Assembly: GCA_025356095.1 (NCBI GenBank)
Contig: JANXUR010000048.1
Location: 39,465-103,464 of the forward strand
Source of the DNA: Acidobacteriaceae bacterium
GTDB taxonomy: Bacteria > Acidobacteriota > Terriglobia > Terriglobales > Acidobacteriaceae
Direction: 5' to 3'
Length of the DNA stretch: 64,000 nt
Below are positions 9,101-17,578 of the stretch, one piece after another. A program made the translations under genes and the position numbers. The notes beneath the pieces are model-generated. The model worked only from the letters and a program-made list of their open reading frames with translations, was not told the DNA's origin and did not search any database. The stretch's first letter is position 1. The number at the start of each line of letters is the position of its first letter.

Positions 9101-10771
9101 CTAGAAGGTATAGACCAAGTCAAACTGCAAGCGCTTCAAGTAAGGGTCGCTGCTGCCCGGCTTCACGCCCGTCGCCAGTTTGGCGTTCAGCAGCGTTGAA
9201 TCCAGCGTGTGTCCATACCAGTACGTGAAGTTGGCCGAGGTGTTAGCACCCACCTTCCACAACCCGAAGAAACGATGCTGTTCGATGTTCGTTGGCGCAC
9301 GCTGATCCGATTCCGTAAACGCTGCAATCGCCGAATCCTGCTCCTGATGATTGAACGCGTACCCGAACTGGATGTCGCCCTTGTTGCGGTTTTGTCCAAC
9401 GCTGGCTTCAAAGTAGTAAGCCACACCTTGGCTGCCCTTGGTCACCGTCGTCACCTTGCCGGTCGAATCAACCGTCGGCACCGTGCTCGCGGCGCGTAAG
9501 TTGTCCAAATATTCTGCCGTAAAGTTCAACGGCAGTCTGGTGGACCACTTGCCCGTTCCTGTCTTCACTTGGCCGCCAACAATCAAATCGGAATACAAGA
9601 AGCCCGAGAGGAAGTGTTGGACACCCTTCGAATCTACAAATGTCGCGTTGGTGATGCCGTTCGCACCAAACGCGCAACTCGGAGTCTTGTTCGGCAAACC
9701 GTTGCCGCTGGCGCAACCTGCTCCCGGCCCTGGAACCGGCAAGCCGCCTGTCGTGGTCGTTGCACCCACCTGATAGGCTGATGCGTTCAGAATCGCATCT
9801 GCATTCTTCCAGTTCAGCACCGTGTACGAGGGGTTCAACGTCAAACGCCCTAACACGATTCGCGAGTTGATTGAGCCGCCCGCCGCGAACGAATCCGCAC
9901 CGCCGCCCACTTCCGCGTATAGCATCTGGATACCCTGAACCGTCACGTTCTTTACATACTTCTGCCGCGCCAAGTCAAACGAGAACTTTTCGTTGAAGCC
10001 TTCTGGATTGATATCCGGATCGAACGTGTCCGAAGTCCGGGTCCAACTGTAGGCAAACTTACCGCCCGTCACCGACAGCCACTTGTGCGCCCGCGGATTG
10101 TACGTGATATACCCACGGTCAATGCCGATCGTCTTCTTCTGGAAGAAGTCCGTCAAGCTGCTGTTGGTCGAAGTCGAATCTGGCAGAACACCCGACGCCA
10201 GCGCTACACCCGCCAGAAAGTCGTCGTTCAACTTGCCTTCAAATCCGAAACGTACCCGGATGCGTGCCCGGTTACGATCCGCTACGCCCGGCTGAAAGAA
10301 GCTTTCACCCCGGACCCGCATATCGCCTGTCCAGCGAAAACGGCCCAGCGTGGATTCCAGCGTACTCACCCGCTTCTGCTCATCCTGCGTCGTGACCGCG
10401 CTGTTGGCCAGCGTCGTCTTCACATCGGTCAGGTCGCTGTTCAGCTTGTCGAAGGAATCCTTCTGGACGGAAGAGTTCTCCACCGCCATTGCCTTTTCAT
10501 TCGCTGAAGCCGCCGAAGCCTTGGCATCCACCAGCTGCTGCTGCGTTTGCTGCCACACTGCATCCCGCGCTGCCATCTGCTGCTTCAGCGCTTCAATCTG
10601 CGCCGACTGCGCCGCCAGCGCATCCCGCAACCCCTTCACATCATCCGCCGTCACGGCCGGTACCACCGGAACGTCCGGCTTCTTCGCCGCCTTCTTGGTG
10701 GCAGCACTGGCGCTCGCCAACAGGGACGCCGCCGTCAGTACCACCGCTCCCAACTTGATTGCGTACTTCAT
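9101..10771 (-). CDS. Outer-membrane porin, Porin_5/phosphate-selective type
   Basis: The ATG at 10769-10771 has AAGGAG upstream and begins a signal peptide with an ASASA-type cleavage site. Residues about 40-140 are a predicted coiled-coil periplasmic segment. The remaining 400 residues alternate short polar and aromatic strands, start with FRWTGDMRVRGESFF, and end in phenylalanine (LVYTF), as in beta-barrel outer-membrane proteins. The layout fits putative porins of the Porin_5 group. The position directly downstream of pstS suggests entry of phosphate or another anion, but selectivity is inference. A 133-base gap separates it from pstS without a T-tailed terminator, so cotranscription is possible. 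Confidence 0.8.
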   Translation of the reverse strand: MKYAIKLGAVVLTAASLLASASAATKKAAKKPDVPVVPAVTADDVKGLRDALAAQSAQIEALKQQMAARDAVWQQTQQQLVDAKASAASANEKAMAVENSSVQKDSFDKLNSDLTDVKTTLANSAVTTQDEQKRVSTLESTLGRFRWTGDMRVRGESFFQPGVADRNRARIRVRFGFEGKLNDDFLAGVALASGVLPDSTSTNSSLTDFFQKKTIGIDRGYITYNPRAHKWLSVTGGKFAYSWTRTSDTFDPDINPEGFNEKFSFDLARQKYVKNVTVQGIQMLYAEVGGGADSFAAGGSINSRIVLGRLTLNPSYTVLNWKNADAILNASAYQVGATTTTGGLPVPGPGAGCASGNGLPNKTPSCAFGANGITNATFVDSKGVQHFLSGFLYSDLIVGGQVKTGTGKWSTRLPLNFTAEYLDNLRAASTVPTVDSTGKVTTVTKGSQGVAYYFEASVGQNRNKGDIQFGYAFNHQEQDSAIAAFTESDQRAPTNIEQHRFFGLWKVGANTSANFTYWYGHTLDSTLLNAKLATGVKPGSSDPYLKRLQFDLVYTF

Positions 10772-10904
10772 GAATAGATCTCCTTGTGTGCTTTCTGAGT
10801 AGGGCGAAAGCGCTTTGCAAAATTCGCCGGGCCCCGAGTGCCAGGCGATACCCCGAAACTCCTTTGCGCACACCTCCCCTCTCGGCGAGGCGCACACCTC
10901 ATTT

Positions 10905-11912
10905 CTAGCGGACGTTCTTGATCGCGACCTTAACCTTCTCCGTTACCGAAGCTGGCAGCGGCGCGTACGTCAATGCACCCGTCATGCTCTGCCCGTCCGT
11001 TACCATCCAGCTCAAAAATCCGGCGATCAGCTTGCCCTTCGCCGCGTCCTTCGACTTCTCCGGAATCAGCAACCAAGTGAAGCTCGAAATCGGATAAGAA
11101 TCCTTGCCCGGTGCATTCGTGATTGAAACCCGGAAGTCCGCCGGCATCGTCTTCACCGAAGCCGCCGCCGCTGTTACGCTCTCCAGCGAAGCCTTCACAA
11201 AGTTGCCCGAAGCATTGCGCACCACGCCATACGGAATCTTGTTCTGCACCGCGTAGATCAATTCGATGTAGCCAATCGAACCCGGCAGCGTCCGAATCTG
11301 TCCCGCGACGCCCTCATTGCCCTTGCCGCCCAATCCGCTCGGCCATTTCACCGAAGTGCCCTTGCCTGCGCTGTCCTTCCACTCATTGCTCACCTTGGAA
11401 AGATAGTCAGTAAAGATGTACGTCGTGCCGCTGCCATCCGAGCGATGCAACGTCACAATCGTTTGGTTCGGAAACGTGACCCCGGGGTTAATCTTCGCCA
11501 GGCGCGCATCGTTCCAGTTGTTGATCTTGCCCAGAAAAATGTCTGCCAGCACGTCTGGCGTGAACTTCACTTCGCCCGCAACACCCGGAACGTTGTACGC
11601 CGGAACCACTGCGCCCATCACCGTGGGAATGTGCAACAACTTGCCGTTGTATTGCGAAAGCTGGTCATCTGTCATCGGACCATCGCTCGCACCAAAATCT
11701 ACCGTGCCTGCCAAAACCTGACGAATTCCTCCGCCCGATCCGATGGATTGGTAGTTGAACTGCACATCCGAATGCAGCTTGCGGTACTCGCTAAACCATT
11801 TGGAATACATGGGATACGGGAATGTGGCACCCGCTCCATTAATAGTCGTTTGGCCCCAAGCCGAAACGACAAAAACTGCCAAACACAACACTAGACCAAA
11901 ACGGCGACTCAC
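10905..11912 (-). CDS. pstS: Periplasmic phosphate-binding protein PstS
   Basis: PstS captures phosphate in the periplasm and delivers it to PstCA. The 335-residue product has a signal peptide of about 20 residues ending SAWG. The phosphate-ligand motifs follow: GAGATFPYPMY, then SIGSGGGI and DFGASDGPM, then RSDGSGTTYIF. The start is GTG at 11910-11912, with AGGAGG nine bases upstream; no in-frame ATG is available there. A putative Pho box lies 53-71 bases upstream. It is separated from pstCAB by the ppx, sixA and ppk1 genes, an arrangement that still keeps all phosphate genes within 12 kb. Confidence 0.95.
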   Translation of the reverse strand: MSRRFGLVLCLAVFVVSAWGQTTINGAGATFPYPMYSKWFSEYRKLHSDVQFNYQSIGSGGGIRQVLAGTVDFGASDGPMTDDQLSQYNGKLLHIPTVMGAVVPAYNVPGVAGEVKFTPDVLADIFLGKINNWNDARLAKINPGVTFPNQTIVTLHRSDGSGTTYIFTDYLSKVSNEWKDSAGKGTSVKWPSGLGGKGNEGVAGQIRTLPGSIGYIELIYAVQNKIPYGVVRNASGNFVKASLESVTAAAASVKTMPADFRVSITNAPGKDSYPISSFTWLLIPEKSKDAAKGKLIAGFLSWMVTDGQSMTGALTYAPLPASVTEKVKVAIKNVR

Positions 11913-11965
11913 TATATGTTTCCTCCTGAGAGTGACGGGCTACCTTATGGTTCTAGTGGCGGCTT

Positions 11966-11983
11966 GTTACAAACTCGTTACAG
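11966..11983 (-). promoter_or_regulatory. Candidate Pho box upstream of pstS
   Basis: Read on the minus strand, CTGTAAC and TTGTAAC form a direct repeat with a 4-base spacer (GAGT). This is the 7-4-7 layout of PhoB/PhoP boxes. It lies 53-71 bases before the pstS start codon. The consensus in other bacteria is CTGTCAT-like, so the match is in architecture and the TGTNA core. It would make pstS, and perhaps the porin, inducible by phosphate starvation. No equally clear copy was found before pstC. Confidence 0.5.
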
Positions 11984-12180
11984 ATTGGTGAATATCTATT
12001 GAAACGCCCCGCCAGCCCGCAAGAGTCGAGGCAAAAATGGGCTCAACTGCCTGCCATTCCCCAAGCTCCAAGACCACCATACTAACAGAATCCATAATAT
12101 TTATTAGTATAGTAGGGATTCAAAAATGTCAAACGCCATTTTTCTCCCCTCGCCTTCCCTTTTCTAATTCAACTTGCCAT

Positions 12181-13077
12181 TTACCGCTGCTGCTGCGCAA
12201 TCCGGTTCAGCGCCGTACCGAATAGCGGATTCGCCGGAAAATCCTTCTTCAAACCTTCCAGCAGATGCGTCGCCTCACTCTTGTTCTTTTCGCGCACGTA
12301 CGCGATCGCCAGCAGTATCTTGGCAAATGGGGCCAGATACCGTCCCCCGGAAGCCGTCTTTTGCAAGTCGTTGAAGCCCCCCTGCTTATCCGCATCAATG
12401 CCGCCCAACCGCAACAGCCACCGCATCGGCGCGATTAGTGACCCGGTCATATACTTGGCGAATCCTGTGGCCAAATAGGCATCGTCGTAATGCGGATCCA
12501 GCGTCAGCAGCTTCTGCCCATACACCGTAGACGCCCGCGTATAGCGCAAGGCTGTAAAGTTCTGCTTGGCCACTAGCCCAGCCCAATCCGCCCGCAAGCC
12601 GTTGGAAAGCGTCAACGCAAACAGTGCGTTTTTGTCGTTCCCATCCACCGTCAGCCGCTTGTTGGCACTGGCATCGGCCCGCACCAGCAGCGCTTCCATC
12701 TGCTCATGCACATGCTCATCGGCCGTGAACCTGTCTTTCGAACGAATCCACTCATCGCTTTCCAGCAGTTGGCCTTCCAGCAATCCGATCCGGTGAAATT
12801 CCGCAAACAACAATCCCGCCGCCTCCCCCACCGGCCCCATCGGATCCTCAGGAAACGCGCTCTGCCAGCGCCGGAATTCCTCACTCGCCAAAGAAAACTC
12901 CAAATTGTAGAGATGATGAAATCCAATATCGAGCGAGGGTCCCTGCCTGACCACCAGACTCGTCGTCCCGCTTCCAGAGGAGCCACTTGCCACTAAACCG
13001 CCTGGCAACGGCAAAGCCTCTGCCCCACCCACCGCAAAACTCAACAGCAGGCCCAACCCACAGATACACACTCGCAC
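12181..13077 (-). CDS. Exported helical-repeat (TPR-like) protein
   Basis: Starting at the GTG at 13075-13077, with GAAGAG just upstream, the product has 298 residues and a signal peptide (VRVCICGLG, hydrophobic core, GGAEA). The mature part is helical, with TPR-like pairs such as IGFHHLYNLEFSLASEEFRRW. Later segments (KLLTLDPHYDDAYLATGFAKY and ILLAIAYVREKNKSEA) resemble repeats that scaffold protein contacts. The open frame extends to 13134 inside the preceding gene. It begins 15 bases after the stop of the FHA-GAF-SpoIIE gene, so it is probably in that operon. No specific function can be assigned. Confidence 0.7.
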   Translation of the reverse strand: MRVCICGLGLLLSFAVGGAEALPLPGGLVASGSSGSGTTSLVVRQGPSLDIGFHHLYNLEFSLASEEFRRWQSAFPEDPMGPVGEAAGLLFAEFHRIGLLEGQLLESDEWIRSKDRFTADEHVHEQMEALLVRADASANKRLTVDGNDKNALFALTLSNGLRADWAGLVAKQNFTALRYTRASTVYGQKLLTLDPHYDDAYLATGFAKYMTGSLIAPMRWLLRLGGIDADKQGGFNDLQKTASGGRYLAPFAKILLAIAYVREKNKSEATHLLEGLKKDFPANPLFGTALNRIAQQQR

Positions 13078-13091
13078 CAAACTCTTCAAAA

Positions 13092-14732
13092 CTAGGCTCC
13101 AGCTCCGGTGTACACCACCTCGATGATGGTGCAATCGTCGGTCAGCGCGTGATCCCCACGGAACGCGTCCACCGCCGCCAAGATATCTTCCAGGCTTCCG
13201 CCCCGTTCTACCACTTCTTCCAGCCGCAGGTTGTCGAAGAAATCACCCGCCACATTCTCCGCTTCCGTCACCCCGTCGGTCACGATAATCATGCGGTCTC
13301 CCGGCTGCAACTGCAATTTCATGCTGGTATATTCCGCCGTCGGAATCAACCCCACCGGCATACAGCCTTCACTCGGCCGCAGTACCTTGCCGTTCATCAC
13401 CATCACCGGGGCTACGTGCCCGCAGTTCACAAACTCCATCTCGCCATCCGCCCGCAGGTCCACCAATACCGCCGTGGCGTATTTCGCACTCAAACTCTTG
13501 GCACACAAAAAGCTGTTGATGGTCGAAAGCGTCTCGCACAGCGGCACTCCCGTCTTTAGATGCGAAAAAAACATGCCCTGCAACGTGGAAGCAAGCAAAG
13601 CGGCTGATACTCCCTTGCCCGAGACATCCGCCAGCACAAATCCCAACGACTGCGGAGTCGCCACCACATCGTAGAAGTCGCCCCCCACCTGTTTGCAGGC
13701 AAAATTGCGCGCCTTCAACGTTGCAAACGGCACGTCCGGCACGTTCACCGTCAGCAAGCCCTGCTGAATCGAAGCCGCGATGGAAAGCTCCTGCTCCGCT
13801 CGCCGCGACGCCTCTTCTGCCTCCACCAGTCGCGCTTTTTCCAGCAGACCTGCCGCTTCTGTCGCAATGGTCTGCAAAATGTCGCGGCTTACAGTGGAGA
13901 AGTCCCGCGCCCGGTAGCGCGCATCCATGTAGAGTGCGCCAATCACTTCGCTGCCCGACGACCCTCGCAGCGGAATGCAAATCACCGTCCGCAGGTCGAA
14001 TGCCACCACCGACTGCCGCATCGCCATATCGCCAGACTGGCTCGTGTCCGTCAACATAAACGCCGCATTCGCCCGCATCGCATCCTGCAAAATGGACTGC
14101 GAGATCGTCGCGTCGTCGCTGATCTCTTCACTCTTGGCATTCATCCCCGCCGCAATGCGAAGTGTGCCATCGGCCTGCTTTAGGAACACAAAACCACGCT
14201 CGGCTCCGGTCAACCGCAACGTCGCTTCAATCAGCGTGTGGATGATCTCATCCAGGACGCCCGAGCTATTCAATCGCCGCGCCGCATCCAAAAACAGCGT
14301 CAGTTTCGCTAAATCCGTGCTGTCGTTCGAAGAATTCCCCTTGAACGACGCAATCTGGCTCAGCAGCAGCGACGCCGAGCTGCCTGAAGCTGGCCTCGGG
14401 TCGAAGATCACGTGCATATTGTCACGCACGCCAAATTCAATCTTGTCATCCCGCTGCAACTTCTGGCGCGAGATCTTGTTGCCGTTTACGTAAGTACCGT
14501 GCCGGCTCTTTTGATCCACCAGAAAGTACTCGTTCTCCTCCACCACAAACGTGGCGTGATCCCGCGACACCCGAGGATCCGCAAACACCAGATCCTTATC
14601 CGCCTTCCGCCCTACCTCGAACGGCAAACGCACCACCTGAACCGTGCGTCGCGCATCCCCCTCAATCACCAGCAGGCTGGGTAAGCGAGTCTCGCCAGAA
14701 GACGAACGAATTGTGAATGTTGTCGCTGCCAT
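13092..14732 (-). CDS. FHA-GAF-SpoIIE (PP2C-type) serine phosphatase
   Basis: The 546-residue protein combines three domains. An N-terminal FHA domain (about 20-110, with GR at 41, SRDH at 56 and NG near 84) binds phosphothreonine peptides. A GAF sensor domain follows (about 150-300). A C-terminal SpoIIE/PPM phosphatase domain (about 345-545) has the metal-binding GGDFYDV, the DVSGKG motif, GHVAPV and VTDGVTE. Such proteins dephosphorylate STAS anti-sigma-factor antagonists in partner-switching pathways. The STAS gene lies 110 bases upstream on the same strand and is the obvious substrate candidate. The ATG at 14732 has GAAGAAGG upstream. No membrane segment is visible, so it is cytoplasmic. 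Confidence 0.9.
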   Translation of the reverse strand: MAATTFTIRSSSGETRLPSLLVIEGDARRTVQVVRLPFEVGRKADKDLVFADPRVSRDHATFVVEENEYFLVDQKSRHGTYVNGNKISRQKLQRDDKIEFGVRDNMHVIFDPRPASGSSASLLLSQIASFKGNSSNDSTDLAKLTLFLDAARRLNSSGVLDEIIHTLIEATLRLTGAERGFVFLKQADGTLRIAAGMNAKSEEISDDATISQSILQDAMRANAAFMLTDTSQSGDMAMRQSVVAFDLRTVICIPLRGSSGSEVIGALYMDARYRARDFSTVSRDILQTIATEAAGLLEKARLVEAEEASRRAEQELSIAASIQQGLLTVNVPDVPFATLKARNFACKQVGGDFYDVVATPQSLGFVLADVSGKGVSAALLASTLQGMFFSHLKTGVPLCETLSTINSFLCAKSLSAKYATAVLVDLRADGEMEFVNCGHVAPVMVMNGKVLRPSEGCMPVGLIPTAEYTSMKLQLQPGDRMIIVTDGVTEAENVAGDFFDNLRLEEVVERGGSLEDILAAVDAFRGDHALTDDCTIIEVVYTGAGA

Positions 14733-14842
14733 ACAGAACCTTCTTCGGGATGTTGTTAACCCTTGCGGAAATACAAAACTTCGGGCCGCCCGTGGAGCGC
14801 ACTCACCGGCACCAAGTCACCGGAAGCCCGGCTATTTGCCGA

Positions 14843-15184
14843 TTACTTAAACGACGCGACCGCAGTCTCCACACTCTCATACACGTCAAACACCGTGTAC
14901 AGCTTGGTCACCTGCAGCAACCCAATCACTCGGGTGCTCAAATTGGCCAGCTTTAGTTCCGCGTTCGCGGACTTCGCCGACGTCTGCAAACCGACCAGCG
15001 TCCCCAAACCGCCGCTGTCTATGTACCCGACCTTGCGCAAGTCCAAAACCACCTTGGCGGACTCCGCCAAAGCCGCCTTCGCCTCATCCCGCAGCAATGC
15101 TGCCTCCGGACCAAACACCAGTCGTCCATCCGCCGCCAACACCGCAACGCCATCTTCCCTGCTGGAAGTAATCTTCAGTTCCAT
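14843..15184 (-). CDS. STAS-domain anti-sigma factor antagonist
   Basis: The 113-residue protein is a single STAS domain of the SpoIIAA/RsbV type. The phosphorylation loop reads YIDSGGLGTLV with Ser57 in the RsbV-like position. Phosphorylation by a kinase anti-sigma factor and dephosphorylation by a PPM phosphatase would switch its binding partner. The next gene downstream encodes such a phosphatase. No RsbW-type kinase gene is found in this window, so the third member of the switch is elsewhere. Confidence 0.9.
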   Translation of the reverse strand: MELKITSSREDGVAVLAADGRLVFGPEAALLRDEAKAALAESAKVVLDLRKVGYIDSGGLGTLVGLQTSAKSANAELKLANLSTRVIGLLQVTKLYTVFDVYESVETAVASFK

Positions 15185-15307
15185 CCCTCACACCTCCATT
15201 GCGATCATGTGCAATCTCATTCTGCTTCCACAACCATTATCGCAGGTTAGCCTAAATGCTACCTGCGGGCAAAGCAAGCCAATAAGCGGCAAAGCCTTTG
15301 CCTAGAA

Positions 15308-16651
15308 CTACATGGCGACAGCTTTCGCAGTCTGCTTCCTCTCCCTGCCATCCCGCCCCACCGCCAGCAACCCGCCTACCAGCAGCGGACTCAGCAACAC
15401 CGGCACCAGCGGCACAAACCACCACCGGTCCGCCCCCACCCCGGCACCCAGCACTCTGGCGCCAACCAGGCAACCCGCTAGTAGCCACGGACTCCCCAAC
15501 ACCCCTAGCATCACCCAACTTACCCGCCGACGCCCCCGCCCAACAGTCAACCCCGAAGCACTCAGCAACCACCACAGCATCGGCAGCAGCAGCAGATGGT
15601 TGTACGCAGCCGCTCCCGCAGACCCCACCACCGCCAGCCACAGCGACGACGCCATCCAGAAACGCACGTCCCTCCTGCCCTCCGGCAGCAACCTCTGCTT
15701 CACCATTCCATAAGCGGCTGGCCCCAGCACCGCTAGCCAAACCGCCACATTCAGCGCCATACCTAACCCGGGCCCCAGCCAGCTTTCCGCTGGTGAAACC
15801 GCTCCCGTGTACCTCCGATACGCCGCAAGCGCGCGCAACCACTCCGGTAGCCAACCCGGCAGCAGAACCTCTGACCCGGCCAGCAATAGCAACATCACTG
15901 CCGCAAAGCCCCACAGCCAACTCTTCCGCCGACGCCAGTCCGCTCCAACCCAAACCAACAAAACCGCCACCAGCAGCACCAGCAGTTGCGGCTTGATCGT
16001 CGCCAGCGCCAGCAGCCCTCCGCTCGCAAAATATTGTTCCTTTACCAACAGCCAAAGGCTCACCGACACCAGCGCAAACACCAGCACCGTCAACTGTTGC
16101 AGCTTGTAACCTTGAATAAAGGCAAAGCTCCCCAACGTCAGTACTGTTACCGCTGCCGCAGGCGCCAAACTGCGCGGCCATCCCAACACTCCTCGCCATG
16201 CCGCCACACTTATCAGCAGCATCGCAACACACAACCCTCGATACCACTCTTCCACCACAGAAAATGGCGTGTCCACAAATGGTGCCAGCAAAAAACTTAC
16301 ATACAGCGGATACGCAAACGCCTGCTGCTCGCTGGGGTCCGCAGCATGCGCCACTTCCGCGGAATCTCCGGCAGTAAGTTCCCGGCCATAGTACCCAACT
16401 TGTATCTCGCGAGTTACATCCGCACCGTACGGGTCTCTGCCCTCGCGCAGCAGAACTTTTGCCCCGTACCAGCGTGGATACAAGTCAGACAAGTTACCTT
16501 GCGGCCTCCCCATGCGAGCCATCTCACTCTGCTGATGCGGAATCAGCACCGTCTGCACATAGCCCCACATCACACCGGCGCACAGCAGCGCTGCAGCTAG
16601 GCAAAGCCATTCGCCCCGGGCTTTCCCGTCTTGATGCCGAATCCATTCCAT
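15308..16651 (-). CDS. Polytopic membrane glycosyltransferase, GT87/DUF2029-like
   Basis: The 447-residue product has about ten hydrophobic helices. A conserved extracytoplasmic loop after the first helix reads DLYPRWYGAKVLLREGRDPY. That loop is typical of the DUF2029/GT87 polyprenyl-phosphate-dependent mannosyltransferase family, where the early acidic residue is catalytic. The ATG at 16649-16651 starts right before the first helix; a 47-codon frame extension upstream has no such features. The Shine-Dalgarno is weak. The sugar and acceptor cannot be told from sequence. It may modify envelope glycans or proteins such as pilins of the neighbouring Tad locus, but that is only proximity. Confidence 0.72.
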   Translation of the reverse strand: MEWIRHQDGKARGEWLCLAAALLCAGVMWGYVQTVLIPHQQSEMARMGRPQGNLSDLYPRWYGAKVLLREGRDPYGADVTREIQVGYYGRELTAGDSAEVAHAADPSEQQAFAYPLYVSFLLAPFVDTPFSVVEEWYRGLCVAMLLISVAAWRGVLGWPRSLAPAAAVTVLTLGSFAFIQGYKLQQLTVLVFALVSVSLWLLVKEQYFASGGLLALATIKPQLLVLLVAVLLVWVGADWRRRKSWLWGFAAVMLLLLAGSEVLLPGWLPEWLRALAAYRRYTGAVSPAESWLGPGLGMALNVAVWLAVLGPAAYGMVKQRLLPEGRRDVRFWMASSLWLAVVGSAGAAAYNHLLLLPMLWWLLSASGLTVGRGRRRVSWVMLGVLGSPWLLAGCLVGARVLGAGVGADRWWFVPLVPVLLSPLLVGGLLAVGRDGRERKQTAKAVAM

Positions 16652-16932
16652 AGCAATCCAATCGCGACAGAGCCGCGCACACTCAATCGCCGCGACACAC
16701 CACCCGTTTCGCGGCCGCCCCCGCATCCTACACGCATCCGGGAAGCAACCCCAACCCGCCGACACAACATCCGCCTGCCACCCGATTCCCACTTCGGAAC
16801 AGCCCGTACCTTCGCGCTAACCCCGTCCATACAAAGCTACTTGCGCTGCCATTCCGTCTCTGGTGTCATGCTGAAAGCTGGCCTTGGCGAAAGTTACCGA
16901 GGGAATCCCCTAACCAGCCCACGAAACTCGGA

Positions 16933-17520
16933 ATGACGGCCACCCTGCCCCACTTCGCCCCGCTCGACGTCAACACGTCATTCTTCTACTGGAAAGCTGC
17001 GATTTCGGCTTTGGTGCTCGCCCTCGCGCTGGGTGACCTGTGGACTCGCACCATTCCTCGTTCTATCGTGGTCGCGGCAGCGATTGCCGGACTGCTCTAC
17101 CATCTCGTCATTACCCTTACGTCGTCGCACGCCACCACGGGCATCCACTGGTACCCCCTGTTCAGTGCTTTGGCTGCCGGACTTCTCGGCCTTTTTGCTG
17201 GGATGTTCCTATTGTCTCTGGGCGCTCTCGGCGGCGGCGACGCCAAACTCATCTCTGCCCTCGGCTTCATTTTAGGATGGGATCTTTGGCTCCGCGCTAT
17301 GACCGTTGCCATCCTTTGTGGCGGTGTGCTTGCCCTGCTTCGTGCGCTCTTTTCCGGTCGTTTGCTAGAGTTGGTACGCAACATCGGAGAGTTGCTGATC
17401 TGGCTGCCCCGCGAGCGCCGGGCGCATCCGCAACTAAACACTCAAAACGCAGGCGTGATACGCTCTCCGTTTGCGGTAGCATTGGCTGGTGGCGTGTTGT
17501 GGGCGTTATGGCTGGGCTAA
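16933..17520 (+). CDS. cpaA: Prepilin peptidase CpaA/TadV
   Basis: This is the type IV leader peptidase (A24 family) that processes Flp pilin and pseudopilins in the inner membrane. The two catalytic aspartates are in LGDLWTRTIP (near residue 36) and LGGGDAKL (near residue 100). The second matches the GxGD signature. About six hydrophobic segments are visible. The 195-residue length matches the short, methylase-free CpaA type. It is the first gene of the Tad operon and is followed after 58 bp by cpaB. The annotated ATG has no well-placed Shine-Dalgarno, so the start is approximate. Confidence 0.9.
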   Translation: MTATLPHFAPLDVNTSFFYWKAAISALVLALALGDLWTRTIPRSIVVAAAIAGLLYHLVITLTSSHATTGIHWYPLFSALAAGLLGLFAGMFLLSLGALGGGDAKLISALGFILGWDLWLRAMTVAILCGGVLALLRALFSGRLLELVRNIGELLIWLPRERRAHPQLNTQNAGVIRSPFAVALAGGVLWALWLG

Positions 17521-17578
17521 CCCCCATCCGAGCGGTTCGCTCGCCGGATGGTTCAGCCGTTCACTAAAGGGACTTTTC

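Noticed and set aside
10860..10904. Stem between pstS and the porin gene
   Set aside because: Pairing between GTGTGCGCCTC and GAGGTGTGCGC needs several G-T wobbles and no T tract follows, so it is not called a terminator.
15252..16247. Minus-strand frame of 331 codons next to the GT87-like gene
   Set aside because: It is out of frame with the membrane protein that has real helices and motifs. Its product is Ala/Gly/Cys-rich without structure.
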